59,689 bases of DNA from Nitrospirales bacterium (lineage in GTDB: Bacteria > Nitrospirota > Nitrospiria > Nitrospirales > UBA8639). The stretch covers positions 1-59,689 of the forward strand of contig JALDRK010000026.1 in the NCBI GenBank assembly GCA_031315915.1, given 5' to 3'. The notes below the pieces were generated by a model. The model saw only the letters and a list, made by a program, of their open reading frames with translations. It had not been told where the DNA came from and made no database searches. Shown here one piece after another: positions 10,130 through 20,282 of this stretch. The first letter of the stretch is position 1, and each line of letters starts with the position of its first letter. Both the position numbers and the translations under genes were made by a program.

Positions 10130-11476
10130 ATGATTGAGCGATATACCTTGCCGCGTCTTGGGGCTATTTGGTCTCAAGAGCATAAATATGAACTATGGCT
10201 CGCTGTCGAGTTAGCGGTATGTGAAGCGATGGAATCTCTGGGGCAGGTTCCCCATGGAGTGGCAAAACGTATCCGGAAAATAGTTAAGATTGCTCCCAAG
10301 CGAATTGCAGAAATTGAACGGATCACCAAACACGATGTTATTGCTTTTCTGGAATCGGTGGCCGAACAGGCAGGAAAAGATGCCAGACATTTGCATGCCG
10401 GCCTCACATCTTCCGATATCCTTGATACCGCATTGGCTCTTCAGCTTGTTGAAGCCTCTCGTATTATTCATACCGATCTTCACGAATTGCTGGACACACT
10501 AAAAGGGCTGGCTCTCGCGCATCAGGATACACTCATGGTGGGCCGGTCCCATGGTATTCATGGAGAACCCATTTCCTTCGGATGGAAAGTGGCCATTTGG
10601 TTTCAAGAGTTTCAACGTCATCAACAACGATTTCAATCGGCCACAGAGGATATTCGGGTTGGAAAACTATCCGGGGCGATGGGTACTTTTGCCCATCTGT
10701 CGCCTGCTATTGAAGTAGGAGTATGTCGCAGACTCGGATTGCAACCCGCTCCCATCTCCAACCAAGTCATTCAACGAGACCGTCATGCGGCCTATCTGAC
10801 GGCCTTAGCGCTGATTGCCGGAAGCATCGAAAAGATTGCCACGGAAATTCGTCATTTACAACGAACTGAGGTGTTGGAGGCGGAAGAGTTCTTCGAAAAA
10901 GGGCAAAAGGGCTCGTCCGCCATGCCGCACAAACGTAATCCTATTTCCTCGGAAAATCTGTGCGGCCTGGCCAGGGTCGTCCGCAGTAATAGTTTGGCAG
11001 CCATGGAAAACGTTGCGCTCTGGCACGAACGGGATATCAGTCATTCCTCGGTTGAACGAATTATCCTGCCGGACAGCACGATTCTGATCGATTATATGTT
11101 GGTGCGCCTGACCAAAACCTTGTCGAAACTGGTGGTGTATCCAAAGAAAATGCAGGCCACGATGGAACAAACCGGAGGATTAATATACTCACAACGTCTC
11201 CTGTTGGCGCTCATTAACAAGGGAGCTATCAGGAAAGATGCCTATGAGCGGGTTCAACAACATGCCATGGCAGCTTGGAAAGGCGATGGTCACTTTCAAG
11301 ATTTGGTAGGCGGGGATCCCTTCATTAGAAGAATCCTTACAAAAAAAGAAATAGCGGATTGTTTCGATCCTAGAAGTTACATCCGGCATCAACGACAGAT
11401 CTTCCGGCGGGTCTTTGGACCAAGCCGGAAAAAAGCTTCACTTTCTGGGAAAACAGGTTCAACTCAAATCCTATAA
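10130..11476 (+). CDS. purB: Adenylosuccinate lyase
   Basis: PurB cleaves SAICAR to AICAR and adenylosuccinate to AMP, the two fumarate-releasing steps of purine synthesis. The 448-residue protein begins 'MIERYTLPRLGAIWSQEHKY' and has the fumarase/aspartase superfamily signature 'GSSAMPHKRNPISSENLCG' near residues 260-280 and the helix 'DVIAFLESVAEQAGKDARHL' with 'HAGLTSSDILDTALALQ'. Length and start are typical of the B. subtilis-type enzyme. It heads a run of purine genes (purC, purS, purQ, purL, purF), following nusB by 36 bp. Confidence 0.95.
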   Translation: MIERYTLPRLGAIWSQEHKYELWLAVELAVCEAMESLGQVPHGVAKRIRKIVKIAPKRIAEIERITKHDVIAFLESVAEQAGKDARHLHAGLTSSDILDTALALQLVEASRIIHTDLHELLDTLKGLALAHQDTLMVGRSHGIHGEPISFGWKVAIWFQEFQRHQQRFQSATEDIRVGKLSGAMGTFAHLSPAIEVGVCRRLGLQPAPISNQVIQRDRHAAYLTALALIAGSIEKIATEIRHLQRTEVLEAEEFFEKGQKGSSAMPHKRNPISSENLCGLARVVRSNSLAAMENVALWHERDISHSSVERIILPDSTILIDYMLVRLTKTLSKLVVYPKKMQATMEQTGGLIYSQRLLLALINKGAIRKDAYERVQQHAMAAWKGDGHFQDLVGGDPFIRRILTKKEIADCFDPRSYIRHQRQIFRRVFGPSRKKASLSGKTGSTQIL

Positions 11477-11494
11477 CCAAAAAAGGTGATGACA

Positions 11495-12199
11495 ATGACT
11501 CAGGGCGACATGCTGTATGAGGGCAAAGCTAAAAAAATTTTTCTGACGGATAAGGCAGATGAAGTGGTGCAATATTTTAAAGATGATGCCACCGCTTTTA
11601 ATGCCCAAAAAAAAGGCACGGTTCTTGAGAAGGGCATCGTCAATAATAAAATATCCTCTCGGTTGTTCGAGCTGCTGGAACATGCCGGAGTGGCCACACA
11701 TTTCATCAAGAACCTGAGTGATCGAGAAATGTTGGCCCGCCGAGTAACAATCCTTCCTATCGAAGTAGTCGTTCGAAATCGGGCTACAGGCAGCATTATC
11801 AAACGGCTCGGGCTTGAAGAAGGGTTAGTGATCGATCCTCCTCTCGTCGAATTTTTTTATAAAGATGATGCTTTGGGAGACCCCCTGATTACGGATGACC
11901 ATGTCCGTATGATGAATCTGGCAACTCCGGATCAGGTCGCACGATTGAAAAATCTTTCCTTGAAAATTAATGAGGTCCTTAAACCATTTTTCCAGGAACG
12001 AGGCATGATGTTGGTGGATTTCAAGTTAGAATTCGGTTTGTGGAATGGGGAAATCTTATTGGCTGATGAAATCTCCCCGGATACCTGTCGATTTTGGGAT
12101 ATTAAGACCGGAGAGCGAATGGACAAGGATCGATTTCGGAAAGACCTCGGACGAATCGAGGAAACGTACCAAGAGGTCTTGAAACGGGTCTGCGGGTAG
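11495..12199 (+). CDS. purC: SAICAR synthetase
   Basis: PurC joins aspartate to CAIR using ATP. The protein has 'LYEGKAKKIFLTDKADEVVQ' at the N-terminus, 'VVRNRATGSIIKRLGLEEG', and the ATP/aspartate site 'LVDFKLEFGLWNGEILLADE' with 'ISPDTCRFWD'. The start is ambiguous: GTG 11486, ATG 11489 and ATG 11495 are in frame. I favour 11495 because AAAAGG ends 8 bases before it. It lies 18 bp behind purB. Length (234 residues) is normal. Confidence 0.93.
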   Translation: MTQGDMLYEGKAKKIFLTDKADEVVQYFKDDATAFNAQKKGTVLEKGIVNNKISSRLFELLEHAGVATHFIKNLSDREMLARRVTILPIEVVVRNRATGSIIKRLGLEEGLVIDPPLVEFFYKDDALGDPLITDDHVRMMNLATPDQVARLKNLSLKINEVLKPFFQERGMMLVDFKLEFGLWNGEILLADEISPDTCRFWDIKTGERMDKDRFRKDLGRIEETYQEVLKRVCG

Positions 12200-12244
12200 G
12201 GAGATATCGTACGCGATTTTTTTTATTGCTAGAAATCATCAACA

Positions 12245-12493
12245 ATGATCAAAGCTAAAATTTTTGTCACTCTAAAAGAGGGAATTTTGGACCCACAAGG
12301 AAGGGCCGTGCAACAGTCTCTTCGGATTCTTGGATTTTCCTCAGTGGATGATGTCCGAATTGGAAAATTTCTAGAGGTGGATGTTCAGGAAACAGATAAG
12401 TCGGCGGCTGAAATCCAAGTTCAATCCATGTGCGAGAGATTATTGGTCAATCCCGTAATTGAAAACTATCGTTACGAATTGCTCGACCCTTAG
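12245..12493 (+). CDS. purS: FGAM synthase subunit PurS
   Basis: The 82-residue protein matches PurS, the small dimeric subunit that bridges PurQ and the short PurL in formylglycinamidine ribonucleotide (FGAM) synthase. The signature text is 'AKIFVTLKEGILDPQGRAVQ' and 'LRILGFSSVDDVRIGKFLEV'. Its presence fits the separate purQ and 756-residue purL downstream, the three-subunit enzyme of Gram-positive and many other bacteria, as opposed to the single large PurL of enterics. Confidence 0.93.
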   Translation: MIKAKIFVTLKEGILDPQGRAVQQSLRILGFSSVDDVRIGKFLEVDVQETDKSAAEIQVQSMCERLLVNPVIENYRYELLDP

Positions 12494-12526
12494 CCATCGG
12501 ACTAAATGGGCAGATAAGGTTTTTCC

Positions 12527-13240
12527 ATGAATATCGGTGTGATTGTCTTTCCCGGGTCCAATTGTGATCGTGACTGCGCTCATGTGGTTTCCGATGTGAT
12601 TGGCCAGTCAGTGTATTTGATTTGGCATCAGGATACTTCGCTTCGCGGAATGGATGCCGTAATCCTTCCGGGAGGTTTTTCGTATGGAGACTACCTTCGA
12701 ACGGGAGCCATTGCCCATCTCTCGCCTATTATGGAAGCGGTGAAAACCTTTGCCAAACAGGGTGGACTGGTTCTTGGAATTTGCAATGGGTTTCAAATCC
12801 TACTGGAAGCGGGCCTGCTTCCCGGCGCCATGCTTCGCAATCAGAATCTGTCATTTATTTGCGAAGAGATCTATGTCCGTGTGGAAAATGCCGATACTCC
12901 ATTTACCAATCATTGTCAGCCTGGACAGGTTCTACAAATACCGATTGCGCATGCGGAAGGGAATTACTACACGGATCCGATTTCCCTTTCCTCCCTTCAG
13001 GCTCATGCTCAAGTCGTGTTTCGCTATTGTGATAAGGAGGGGAGGGTTACACCCGAGGCCAATCCCAATGGGTCACTTGACCACATTGCCGGCCTTCGAA
13101 ACGCTGCCGGGAATGTGCTCGGCATGATGCCTCACCCTGAACGTTGTTCGGAATCCATCTTATCGAATACCGATGGTCTCGCTATCTTTCAGTCAATCGT
13201 GGCTTCGATGACCAATCGATCATCAACGTTGGCTTTCTAG
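12527..13240 (+). CDS. purQ: FGAM synthase glutaminase subunit PurQ
   Basis: PurQ is the class I glutamine amidotransferase that delivers ammonia to PurL. The 237-residue protein has the oxyanion/nucleophile elbow '[20 protein letters not shown]' with Cys86, and the His203-Glu205 pair in '[11 protein letters not shown]'. The opening '[20 protein letters not shown]' is characteristic. It lies 33 bp after purS. The end slightly precedes a small DUF433 gene in another frame. Confidence 0.95.
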   Translation: MNIGVIVFPGSNCDRDCAHVVSDVIGQSVYLIWHQDTSLRGMDAVILPGGFSYGDYLRTGAIAHLSPIMEAVKTFAKQGGLVLGICNGFQILLEAGLLPGAMLRNQNLSFICEEIYVRVENADTPFTNHCQPGQVLQIPIAHAEGNYYTDPISLSSLQAHAQVVFRYCDKEGRVTPEANPNGSLDHIAGLRNAAGNVLGMMPHPERCSESILSNTDGLAIFQSIVASMTNRSSTLAF

Positions 13241-13257
13241 ACACCATCCTCTCACCT

Positions 13258-13506
13258 ATGGAAGTGTTTCCCGGGATAACCATGAATCAAGAAGTATGCG
13301 CTGGGAAACCATGTCTTGCTGACACTTCAATTGATGTGGCAACGGTTGTGGGAATGTTGGGAACGGGAAAATCTTTTCAAGAAGTGGAAGAAATGTTTCA
13401 ATTATCTCAGGATCAGATATGCACAGCTCTTCGCTATGCTTCATACGTCACCGATCATTTGCCATTGCGAATGCCTATCAAAGGTTCGTCCGATAGGACA
13501 GGATAG
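13258..13506 (+). CDS. Small DUF433-domain protein
   Basis: This 82-residue protein matches the DUF433 fold, a small helix-turn-helix-like domain often found as an antitoxin or toxin-antitoxin-associated protein. The diagnostic text is 'ITMNQEVCAGKPCLADTSID' followed by 'VATVVGMLGTGKSFQEVEEM' and 'LSQDQICTALRYASYV'. Translation is taken from the ATG at 13258, just after purQ, though the frame is open further upstream into purQ. No PIN/DUF5615-type toxin partner lies next to it; the neighbours are purQ and purL. Its role in this position is unknown, and it may simply ride in the purine operon. Confidence 0.7.
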   Translation: MEVFPGITMNQEVCAGKPCLADTSIDVATVVGMLGTGKSFQEVEEMFQLSQDQICTALRYASYVTDHLPLRMPIKGSSDRTG

Positions 13507-13601
13507 GATTTGTTGTGATAGATTCTAGGATGAGAGTTTCTTAAACTTTGCTTTCTGCATAACTATTCATTCTACATTATTATGTAGGCTGAATCGCTTT
13601 C

Positions 13602-15872
13602 ATGAACAAAGGCGTTCTTCCCTTGTCTTCACCGCCACTTTCGAAAGATGTCATAGAACAGCATGGTCTGTCGGGCGAGGAGTACCAGCAAATTCTAAAG
13701 CACCTTGGCCGGGAACCCAATTTGACTGAATTGGGCATCTTCTCTGTCATGTGGAGCGAGCATTGCAGTTACAAAAGCTCACGGATTCATTTGAAACGAT
13801 TTCCCACCGCAGGCCCAAGGGTTGTTCAGGGACCTGGGGAAAACGCCGGAGCGGTAGATATCGGTGAGGGGTTGGCGGCTGTCTTTAAAATGGAATCACA
13901 CAATCACCCCTCCTTCATCGAGCCGTTTCAAGGGGCCGCAACCGGCGTGGGCGGAATTCTTCGGGACATTTTCACCATGGGGGCAAGACCCATTGCCCTG
14001 TTGGATTCTCTTCGTTTTGGGGAACTGGATATACCCAAGAATCAACATCTTCTCAAGGGAGTGGTCTCCGGTATTTCATTTTATGGCAATTGCATTGGAG
14101 TACCGACTATCGGCGGGGAGATTACCTTCAATGACATCTATTCAAAAAATCCTCTGGTAAACGTGTTTTGTCTTGGTATTGTCAAAAAGGACCGGCTCCT
14201 CCGGGGATTGGCTCAAGGGGAGGGAAACTCGGTTCTCTATATCGGGGCCAAAACCGGGCGGGACGGCATTCATGGAGCCACGATGGCGTCCGACAGCTTT
14301 GACGATGCCTCCGAAAAAAAACGGCCCAACGTGCAGGTTGGAGATCCTTTTCTGGAGAAACTCCTTCTTGAAGCTTGCCTGGAATTTCTCGAACAGGATC
14401 TCCTGGTCGGTATTCAAGACATGGGTGCAGCCGGCCTCACCAGTTCTTCTTGTGAAATGGCTGCCCGCTCAGGGACGGGGATTGAGTTGGATGTGGCGTT
14501 GGTGCCGCGACGCGAACCGAAGATGACGCCGTATGAAGTCCTTCTGTCTGAATCGCAGGAGCGCATGTTATTGGTGGCTACCCCCGGCAAACAGGATGCC
14601 GTTCTGAAGATTTGCCGGAAATGGGGGATTGATGCTGCGGTTATCGGTAAAGTGACCGATGACGGCCTGCTGCGGGTTAAAGATGGCGTACGGACCGTGG
14701 CTGAAATTCCCGCAAAAGCGTTGGCCGAAGAAGGCCCCCGCTATGACCGACCGGCGGCTCCGCCACCCTATCAAGACTTTTTGCAGTCTTTGAATGTCGA
14801 TGCCTTACCTGACGTGAAAGATCCGGGGGAGGCGCTATTGGCTCTTTTGCGTTCCCCAACCATTGCCAGCAAGGCTTGGGTCTTCCGTCAATATGATTAC
14901 ATGGTCGGTACCAATACGGTGGTTTGCCCGGGATCCGATGCCGCGGTGGTACGTCTCAAAGGCACCACCAAGGCATTGGCCATAACGACCGATGGCAATA
15001 GCCGATATTGTCTCTTGAATCCGCATATGGGGGGAAGTCTGGCTGTAGCCGAAGCTGCCAGAAATCTAGCGTGTTCCGGGGCACAGCCGGTTGGAGTGAC
15101 CGATTGCTTGAATTTTGGCAATCCTGAGCGACCGGACATTATGTGGCAATTCGTCATGGCGGTCGAAGGCATTGCCGATGCCTGTCGGGCCTTTGATATT
15201 CCGGTTGTCAGCGGGAACGTGAGTTTTTACAACGAAACGAATGGGTTGTCTATCTATCCCACTCCGATCCTTGGCATGGTGGGAGTCATTGATTCTCCCG
15301 ACCATATTACGACGCAATGGTTTAAACAATCCGGCGATCATATCCTCTTATTAGGGCAGAATAATGAAGACCTTGGCGGAACAGAGTACTTGAAGGTCAT
15401 ACATTCGAGAGAACAAGGCTTGATTCCATGGCTCGACATGGATGTGGAACGACGACTTCATCATTGTCTTTTGGACCTGATTCGCAAGGGATGGGTGCAG
15501 TCCGCCCACGATTGCTCTGAAGGTGGTCTCTTGGTGACATTGGCAGAATGTTGCCTCACGCATCCTTTGTCGCCATTAGGAGCCCGAATTACCATTCCTC
15601 CTCACCCGATTCGATTGGATGCTCTGCTGTTTGGGGAGAGCCCCTCGCGTGTCGTGATTTCCGTTAAACCTGAGCATCGAGTCTGTGTTATGGAAGCGAT
15701 CAGGGAGTCGGATGTGCCTTTGACTGATTTGGGGACAGTGGCCGAGTCCAATTTCGAGGTGAATGTTCAAACAACACCTCCCGCATCATTCATTCACTTT
15801 TCCCTTTCTGAACATCATATGGCCGAAGTTTGGCAGCAGAGTCTCAGCAGTCAGTTGGCCGGGCATGAGTAG
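13602..15872 (+). CDS. purL: FGAM synthase catalytic subunit PurL (short type)
   Basis: PurL converts FGAR, ATP and ammonia (from PurQ) to FGAM. The 756-residue protein is the short form that needs PurS and PurQ. Seen features: '[14 protein letters not shown]' near residue 48, the active-site '[20 protein letters not shown]' around residue 100, and repeated AIRS-like folds with '[20 protein letters not shown]' and '[16 protein letters not shown]'. The start ATG is 95 bp after the DUF433 gene. The whole reading frame is intact. Confidence 0.96.
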   Translation: MNKGVLPLSSPPLSKDVIEQHGLSGEEYQQILKHLGREPNLTELGIFSVMWSEHCSYKSSRIHLKRFPTAGPRVVQGPGENAGAVDIGEGLAAVFKMESHNHPSFIEPFQGAATGVGGILRDIFTMGARPIALLDSLRFGELDIPKNQHLLKGVVSGISFYGNCIGVPTIGGEITFNDIYSKNPLVNVFCLGIVKKDRLLRGLAQGEGNSVLYIGAKTGRDGIHGATMASDSFDDASEKKRPNVQVGDPFLEKLLLEACLEFLEQDLLVGIQDMGAAGLTSSSCEMAARSGTGIELDVALVPRREPKMTPYEVLLSESQERMLLVATPGKQDAVLKICRKWGIDAAVIGKVTDDGLLRVKDGVRTVAEIPAKALAEEGPRYDRPAAPPPYQDFLQSLNVDALPDVKDPGEALLALLRSPTIASKAWVFRQYDYMVGTNTVVCPGSDAAVVRLKGTTKALAITTDGNSRYCLLNPHMGGSLAVAEAARNLACSGAQPVGVTDCLNFGNPERPDIMWQFVMAVEGIADACRAFDIPVVSGNVSFYNETNGLSIYPTPILGMVGVIDSPDHITTQWFKQSGDHILLLGQNNEDLGGTEYLKVIHSREQGLIPWLDMDVERRLHHCLLDLIRKGWVQSAHDCSEGGLLVTLAECCLTHPLSPLGARITIPPHPIRLDALLFGESPSRVVISVKPEHRVCVMEAIRESDVPLTDLGTVAESNFEVNVQTTPPASFIHFSLSEHHMAEVWQQSLSSQLAGHE

Positions 15873-15964
15873 CAGCCCAGATAAAATTGCTCTCTGGAAG
15901 CCGCAACACCTTGTCTTGCGTCCAGGTTCTTTCACTACTATCCTATAAGAACAAGGATGCTGGT

Positions 15965-17415
15965 ATGCATTTGACTCAAATTCATTCAACGAAAAGCCCT
16001 TCTCCTGACCGTTTTCAGGAAGAGTGCGCGGTCTTCGGAATTTTTGGTCACCGTGAAGCGGCCAATCTGACCTACCTCGGTTTGTATGCCCAACAACACC
16101 GAGGCCAGGAAGGGTCGGGGATTGTCTCATCTGACGGCGAACGATTTTACCAACACAAAGGATTGGGATTGGTTGCCGATATCTTTTCAAAAAAATCGGT
16201 ACGCCAACTCATTGGCACCGGCGCGATCGGCCATAACCGGTATTCCACGGCGGGCAGCGGAGATTTGCATAACGTCCAGCCTCTGGTGGTCAATTTTGCC
16301 TTTGGGAATTTGGGATTGGCTCATAATGGCAACCTTATCAACGCAGGTGTTTTACGAGGAGAGCTGGAAGCCTATGGGGCGATCTTTCAATCGGATTCGG
16401 ATAGCGAAGTGGTCATCCATCTGATTGCTCATTCCAAAGGCGATACAATGGTCAGCCGTGTGATTGATGCCTTAACCCTGATCCGTGGGGCCTTTTCTCT
16501 GGTCATTTTGACGGATGACCATCTCATTGCCGCCCGTGATCCCTATGGGTTTCGGCCCTTGAGTCTTGGCAAATATAAAGGCAGTTGGGTTGTCGCCTCC
16601 GAAACCTGTGCCTTTGATCTGATCGGAGCGGAATTCGTCCGGGAAGTCGAACCCGGCGAGATGGTGGCCATCAATCACGAAGGGCTGACTTCCTATCATC
16701 CCTTCACTCCGCAAAACCGTGCCCAGTGCATCTTTGAATATGTCTATTTTGCCAGACCCGACTCCAAAATTTTTGGATCGAATGCCGTCTATCCCGTCCG
16801 AAAAGCCTTTGGCCGACAATTGGCCAAGGAATGTCCTGCTCAAGCGGACATTGTCATTCCGGTTCCTGACTCCGGGTACCTGCGGCGTTGGGTTATGCGG
16901 AAGGAATGGGGGTGGCGTTTGAAATCGGACTCACGAGAAACCATTACGTCGGACGCACATTTATTGAGCCCGAACAAGCCATTCGGCATTTTGGAGTGAA
17001 GCTCAAACTCAACCCCGTGCCTGAAGTATTGGAAGGGAAACGGGTGGTGGTGGTGGACGATTCCATTGTCCGTGGAACCACTAGTCGAAAGATTGTCAAA
17101 ATGATTCGACAAGCCGGAGCCAAGGAAATCCACATGCGCATCAGTTCCCCTCCGGTTATTGCCCCGTGTTTTTATGGAATCGACACGCCAACCCAAAAAG
17201 AACTGATCGGCTCCAAGCTGAAGATCGAAGAAATCAGGAAATACATCACCGCGGATAGTTTAGGCTACTTGAGCTTGGAGGGCATGTTGGCCACGGCCCC
17301 TGGGTTTTCCCACCATTATTGCGACGCCTGCTTTACCAATGATTACCCCATTACCATGACCAAAGCCGAGCAACTGCAACTGGGATTGTTTGAATCCGAT
17401 CAGGTGCGCAAATAA
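15965..17415 (+). pseudogene. purF: Amidophosphoribosyltransferase, split by one-base shift
   Basis: PurF makes phosphoribosylamine from PRPP and glutamine, the committed step of purine synthesis. The N-terminal glutaminase domain begins after a 20-residue propeptide with the nucleophile Cys21 in 'EECAVFGIFGH' and has 'AIGHNRYSTAGS'. The PRPP site '[16 protein letters not shown]' is in a second frame. The frames meet at '[19 protein letters not shown]': adding one G to the GGG run at 16874-16876 restores a perfect 483-residue enzyme. Because no other purF is visible and the pathway is otherwise complete, a consensus error is more likely than true loss. The ATG at 15965, preceded by AAGGATGCTGGT, fits the expected propeptide length. 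Confidence 0.9.
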
Positions 17416-17522
17416 GGCTTGTCCTTTTCCTTGATGACCTGAAAAAGCGTGTGTTAAGATTTTTCTATGACTATGGAGTCGAGGCGGGCGGTCGACATTC
17501 CTGAAAAAGGAGGAGAAGCACC

Positions 17523-18077
17523 ATGAAGCAGTCCATATGCATTGCGATTCTCTCAGCATTGATTTGTATCAATACCGCGTTGATGGTACAAGCCGAAAGC
17601 TTTTTTAAAATCGGGCAACCGGCACCAGAGTTTACCTTAACGTCCCTAGATGGAAAATCCGTGAGCCTATCCCAGTTGAGAGGGAAGATTGTGGTGTTGG
17701 GGTTGTTTCATATTTGCGAGCCTTGCTTGATCCAAGGTACGAACCTTCAAAAAGTGCATGAGGCCACTCAAGGGAAACCCGTGGCGGTGGTGGGAGTGAA
17801 TTCCTCCGGCGACTCCAAATCGGATATTACTGAGTTCCTTCAGTCCTTTCCGGTGAGGGTGACCTATCCCTATTTAATTGATCCGGAGCAGGTGACCGAT
17901 AAAGCCTATGGAGGAGGCAAGTTTATTCCCAATGTCTATGTTATCGATCAAACGGGCACGATTCGATGGCAGCGTGTCGGGAATTTCTTCACCGATGGAA
18001 AATTAGCCGGACATGAGGTCATACTTCAGGAAGTGAATAAGCTCCTTGTCGGTCACGGATCGTCCTCTACCATGTGA
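17523..18077 (+). CDS. Exported thioredoxin-like (TlpA/peroxiredoxin-type) protein
   Basis: A 184-residue secreted redoxin: residues 1-24 are a signal peptide ending at 'VQAES'. The thioredoxin fold follows with 'IGQPAPEFTLTSLDGKSVSL' and the redox pair Cys65-Glu-Pro-Cys68 in 'FHICEPCLIQG', then the cis-Pro region 'GKFIPNVYVIDQTGTIRW'. It is probably a thiol-disulfide oxidoreductase in the periplasm, e.g. for cytochrome or metal-protein maturation; the partner is unknown. The start is supported by AAAGGAGGAGAAGCACC. It lies 107 bp after purF with no visible terminator between. Confidence 0.85.
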   Translation: MKQSICIAILSALICINTALMVQAESFFKIGQPAPEFTLTSLDGKSVSLSQLRGKIVVLGLFHICEPCLIQGTNLQKVHEATQGKPVAVVGVNSSGDSKSDITEFLQSFPVRVTYPYLIDPEQVTDKAYGGGKFIPNVYVIDQTGTIRWQRVGNFFTDGKLAGHEVILQEVNKLLVGHGSSSTM

Positions 18078-18118
18078 TGACGATCGACCACTTTTCAACA
18101 TAATGATGGATATTCCGT

Positions 18119-18358
18119 ATGGACGAAATGGAAGCGGGAAAAGAAAAATTTTTGGAATTAGTGAAAGCCTGCGATTCTCACGTGGAAGTCGTCATTCCCA
18201 CCACTCCCTCCAGAAGTCTGTTTTTGATTTCTCTGACAAAAGGGCAGAATCGAAAATTTATCACCGTGCACGAAGATGACATTCTCGATCTGCCGTCCGA
18301 ACCTTCCGTTCAAACCAAAACCTCCGCCCTCCTACAAGAAACTATTGAGGCTTTATGA
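18119..18358 (+). CDS. Small conserved-looking protein, unknown function
   Basis: The 79-residue acidic protein is not recognised. It has no membrane segment; predicted strands 'HVEVVIPTT' and 'RSLFLISLTKGQNRKFITVH' suggest a small alpha/beta domain. Its stop overlaps the start of the next gene (ATGA), implying translational coupling, so it probably works with the MBL-fold protein. Start choice is uncertain (ATG at 18119 or 18128), and the ribosome-binding site is weak. Confidence 0.6.
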   Translation: MDEMEAGKEKFLELVKACDSHVEVVIPTTPSRSLFLISLTKGQNRKFITVHEDDILDLPSEPSVQTKTSALLQETIEAL

Positions 18359-18951
18359 AAAGCCTCCTCCCAGGGATCTGGGAATGGTCCTGGTTTTCCG
18401 AAGAAAAACAATTAGATTTTAACGGGCATGTGTTGGCGGTCGGGGAGCATCGCATTCTCATCGATCCTCCACCCATGACACCGGCAGATTTCGCGTTTCT
18501 TAAGCAAGGGGAGGCGGTGGATTATATCCTTCTGACCAATCGGGATCATCAACGGGAAGCTGAACAGTTTCGCCAGACTTTCGGGTGCAAAATCATGGCT
18601 CCCGACCTTGACGCCAAGGAAATGTCCGTACCCATTGATAAGACTTATAAGGATGGGGAACTGCTACCGGGGGGAATCTGGATCGTTCACCTTAAAAATC
18701 AAAAATCACCTGGCGAAAGCGCCTTGTTTCTACAGAAGGGAAAAGGGGTTGTGATTGTCGGCGATGCGTTGATTGGTCATCCTTCCGGATCTCTTCGTCT
18801 TTTACCGGATGAAAAGTATGCCGATATAACACAGGCACGAGTTGGTCTCAGACGTATCTTAAATTTCAGTTTTGATGCTCTTTTGGTAGGAGATGGAACA
18901 TCGATCATAACGAATGCCAAACCTGCCGTTCAGCATCTCTTAGGCCCATGA
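18355..18951 (+). CDS. Metallo-beta-lactamase-fold protein with degenerate metal site
   Basis: This 198-residue protein has the layout of small MBL-fold hydrolases: 'NGHVLAVGEHRILIDPPPMT' (first strand pair), 'VDYILLTNRDHQREAEQFRQ', and 'KGVVIVGDALIGHPSG' where the metal-bridging Asp of the family sits. However, the canonical HxHxDH cluster is reduced to 'TNRDHQRE', keeping only the DH. Hence metal binding may be partial or lost, and no reaction can be assigned. It is coupled (ATGA overlap) to the preceding small gene and followed by a TPR protein 40 bp on. Confidence 0.65.
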   Translation: MKSLLPGIWEWSWFSEEKQLDFNGHVLAVGEHRILIDPPPMTPADFAFLKQGEAVDYILLTNRDHQREAEQFRQTFGCKIMAPDLDAKEMSVPIDKTYKDGELLPGGIWIVHLKNQKSPGESALFLQKGKGVVIVGDALIGHPSGSLRLLPDEKYADITQARVGLRRILNFSFDALLVGDGTSIITNAKPAVQHLLGP

Positions 18952-18991
18952 TAGTACGTCATGTTCTGAGGGAGGCGGATAAGGAATTATT

Positions 18992-19795
18992 ATGGCTTGG
19001 ACGCAGTCCGCGAATTTGAACTGGCTGGGCAATCAACATTTTGCTAAGGGTTTTTATACCAAAGCCTACGAATGCTATAGTCAGGCTCTGGATGTTGACC
19101 GGCAAAACGGGGATCAGCGGGCACTTGCGACCACACTGGGGAATCTTGGCAATATCTGCGCAGTAAGCGGTCGGCGAGAACAAGCCCACGCCTATTATAC
19201 GGAGGTTCTGGAGCTGCAGAAGATTCTTGGGGATGACCGGGGGATCAGTACCACCTTGGCGAACCTTGGAAATCTTTGCGCGGATGCAGGGGAATGGGAT
19301 CGTGCCAAGGCGCATTATCTTGAAGCCCTGGATTTAATGAATGCCGTTTCCGATCATGCCGGCAAAGCGGTGTTGCTTTCCGATTTGGGGTTGGTGGCAA
19401 GGGAAACCGGCCACTTTGATGAAGCCATGGCTTTTTACCAAGAATCCCTGACCTTCATGCGTCGAGCAGGGAATGACGGTGGCCAGGCCGATGTGTATCG
19501 CATGGTGGGAAGGATGTACCTGGCCCAGGGCCGCATTGAAGAAGCCCAGTCATGTACCTTGACCAGTTTGGATATCGCCAAACGATTGCAGGACGAATTG
19601 CGAACGGGAGGGGCGTGGTATGTCCTGGCCAGTTGTCATGAAGCAAAAGGGGAGTGGGACAAAGCTGTACATTATCTTTCTAAAGTTGTACGGGTTGATG
19701 CAAAATATCAGTTGCCGAAACTGACAGAGAATACGAAAAGGCTACAGGTTCTTTGTGACCGGTTAGCCCAAATTCAAGAGGCGTCACATGGGTGA
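18992..19795 (+). CDS. Tetratricopeptide-repeat protein
   Basis: Nearly the whole 267-residue protein is made of about six TPR helical hairpins of the longer Kinesin-light-chain/PEP-CTERM type, e.g. 'NLGNICAVSGRREQAHAYYT' and 'NLGNLCADAGEWDRAKAHYL'. There is no signal peptide, so it is a cytoplasmic scaffold for protein-protein contacts. AAGGAATTATT precedes the ATG. The last 8 bp overlap the next gene (ATGGGTGA), indicating coupling. The partner protein is not identified. Confidence 0.85.
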   Translation: MAWTQSANLNWLGNQHFAKGFYTKAYECYSQALDVDRQNGDQRALATTLGNLGNICAVSGRREQAHAYYTEVLELQKILGDDRGISTTLANLGNLCADAGEWDRAKAHYLEALDLMNAVSDHAGKAVLLSDLGLVARETGHFDEAMAFYQESLTFMRRAGNDGGQADVYRMVGRMYLAQGRIEEAQSCTLTSLDIAKRLQDELRTGGAWYVLASCHEAKGEWDKAVHYLSKVVRVDAKYQLPKLTENTKRLQVLCDRLAQIQEASHG

Positions 19796-20234
19796 ACATT
19801 CGGACACTACTCCTGCTTGGAACCGGCTCAGAAGTCATTTGACGGCTTCCATCCATGGTTGGTTGGATCCGCATGACAAAGAATCCCTGACACTCCCGAT
19901 GGCTGATGAAGATTGGTTATTGGAAATTTCTTCCGATGGAAAATTAGTGTGCATGGCCGGGTATGACCTGGAAGATATGCGAAGTATGCTGTGTGATGGG
20001 ACAACCGAAGATTTGGGCAGTGACGAACTTGCCAAACAAGCCAAATTCTATTTACAGCAAACCATCTCAAAGTATCGCAAGCGGCTGCTCTCTCAGGGAT
20101 TTACGGAGCGCCTTGAAATGAATGACTCCTACGTTGCCGCTCATTTTGAACGGCCTATTGATCTTTCGACCATCACGGAGGTGGAAGGTCATATTCACAC
20201 CTGCCAAACCTGGTTTACCCCCAAAATATCGTAA
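19788..20234 (+). CDS. Conserved-looking cytoplasmic protein, unknown function
   Basis: I do not recognise this 148-residue protein. It contains 'RSHLTASIHGWLDPHDKESL', a beta-rich middle 'WLLEISSDGKLVCMAGYD' and a helical stretch rich in Lys/Arg near residue 95 ('ISKYRKRLLSQGF'). Its start overlaps the stop of the TPR gene, so the two are probably co-translated and may interact. No membrane segments or catalytic motif are evident. Confidence 0.6.
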   Translation: MGEHSDTTPAWNRLRSHLTASIHGWLDPHDKESLTLPMADEDWLLEISSDGKLVCMAGYDLEDMRSMLCDGTTEDLGSDELAKQAKFYLQQTISKYRKRLLSQGFTERLEMNDSYVAAHFERPIDLSTITEVEGHIHTCQTWFTPKIS

Positions 20235-20282
20235 GGGCTTGCTTCTTTCCTTCATTCAACCGTCCGGTAAAGGATTCTTAAC

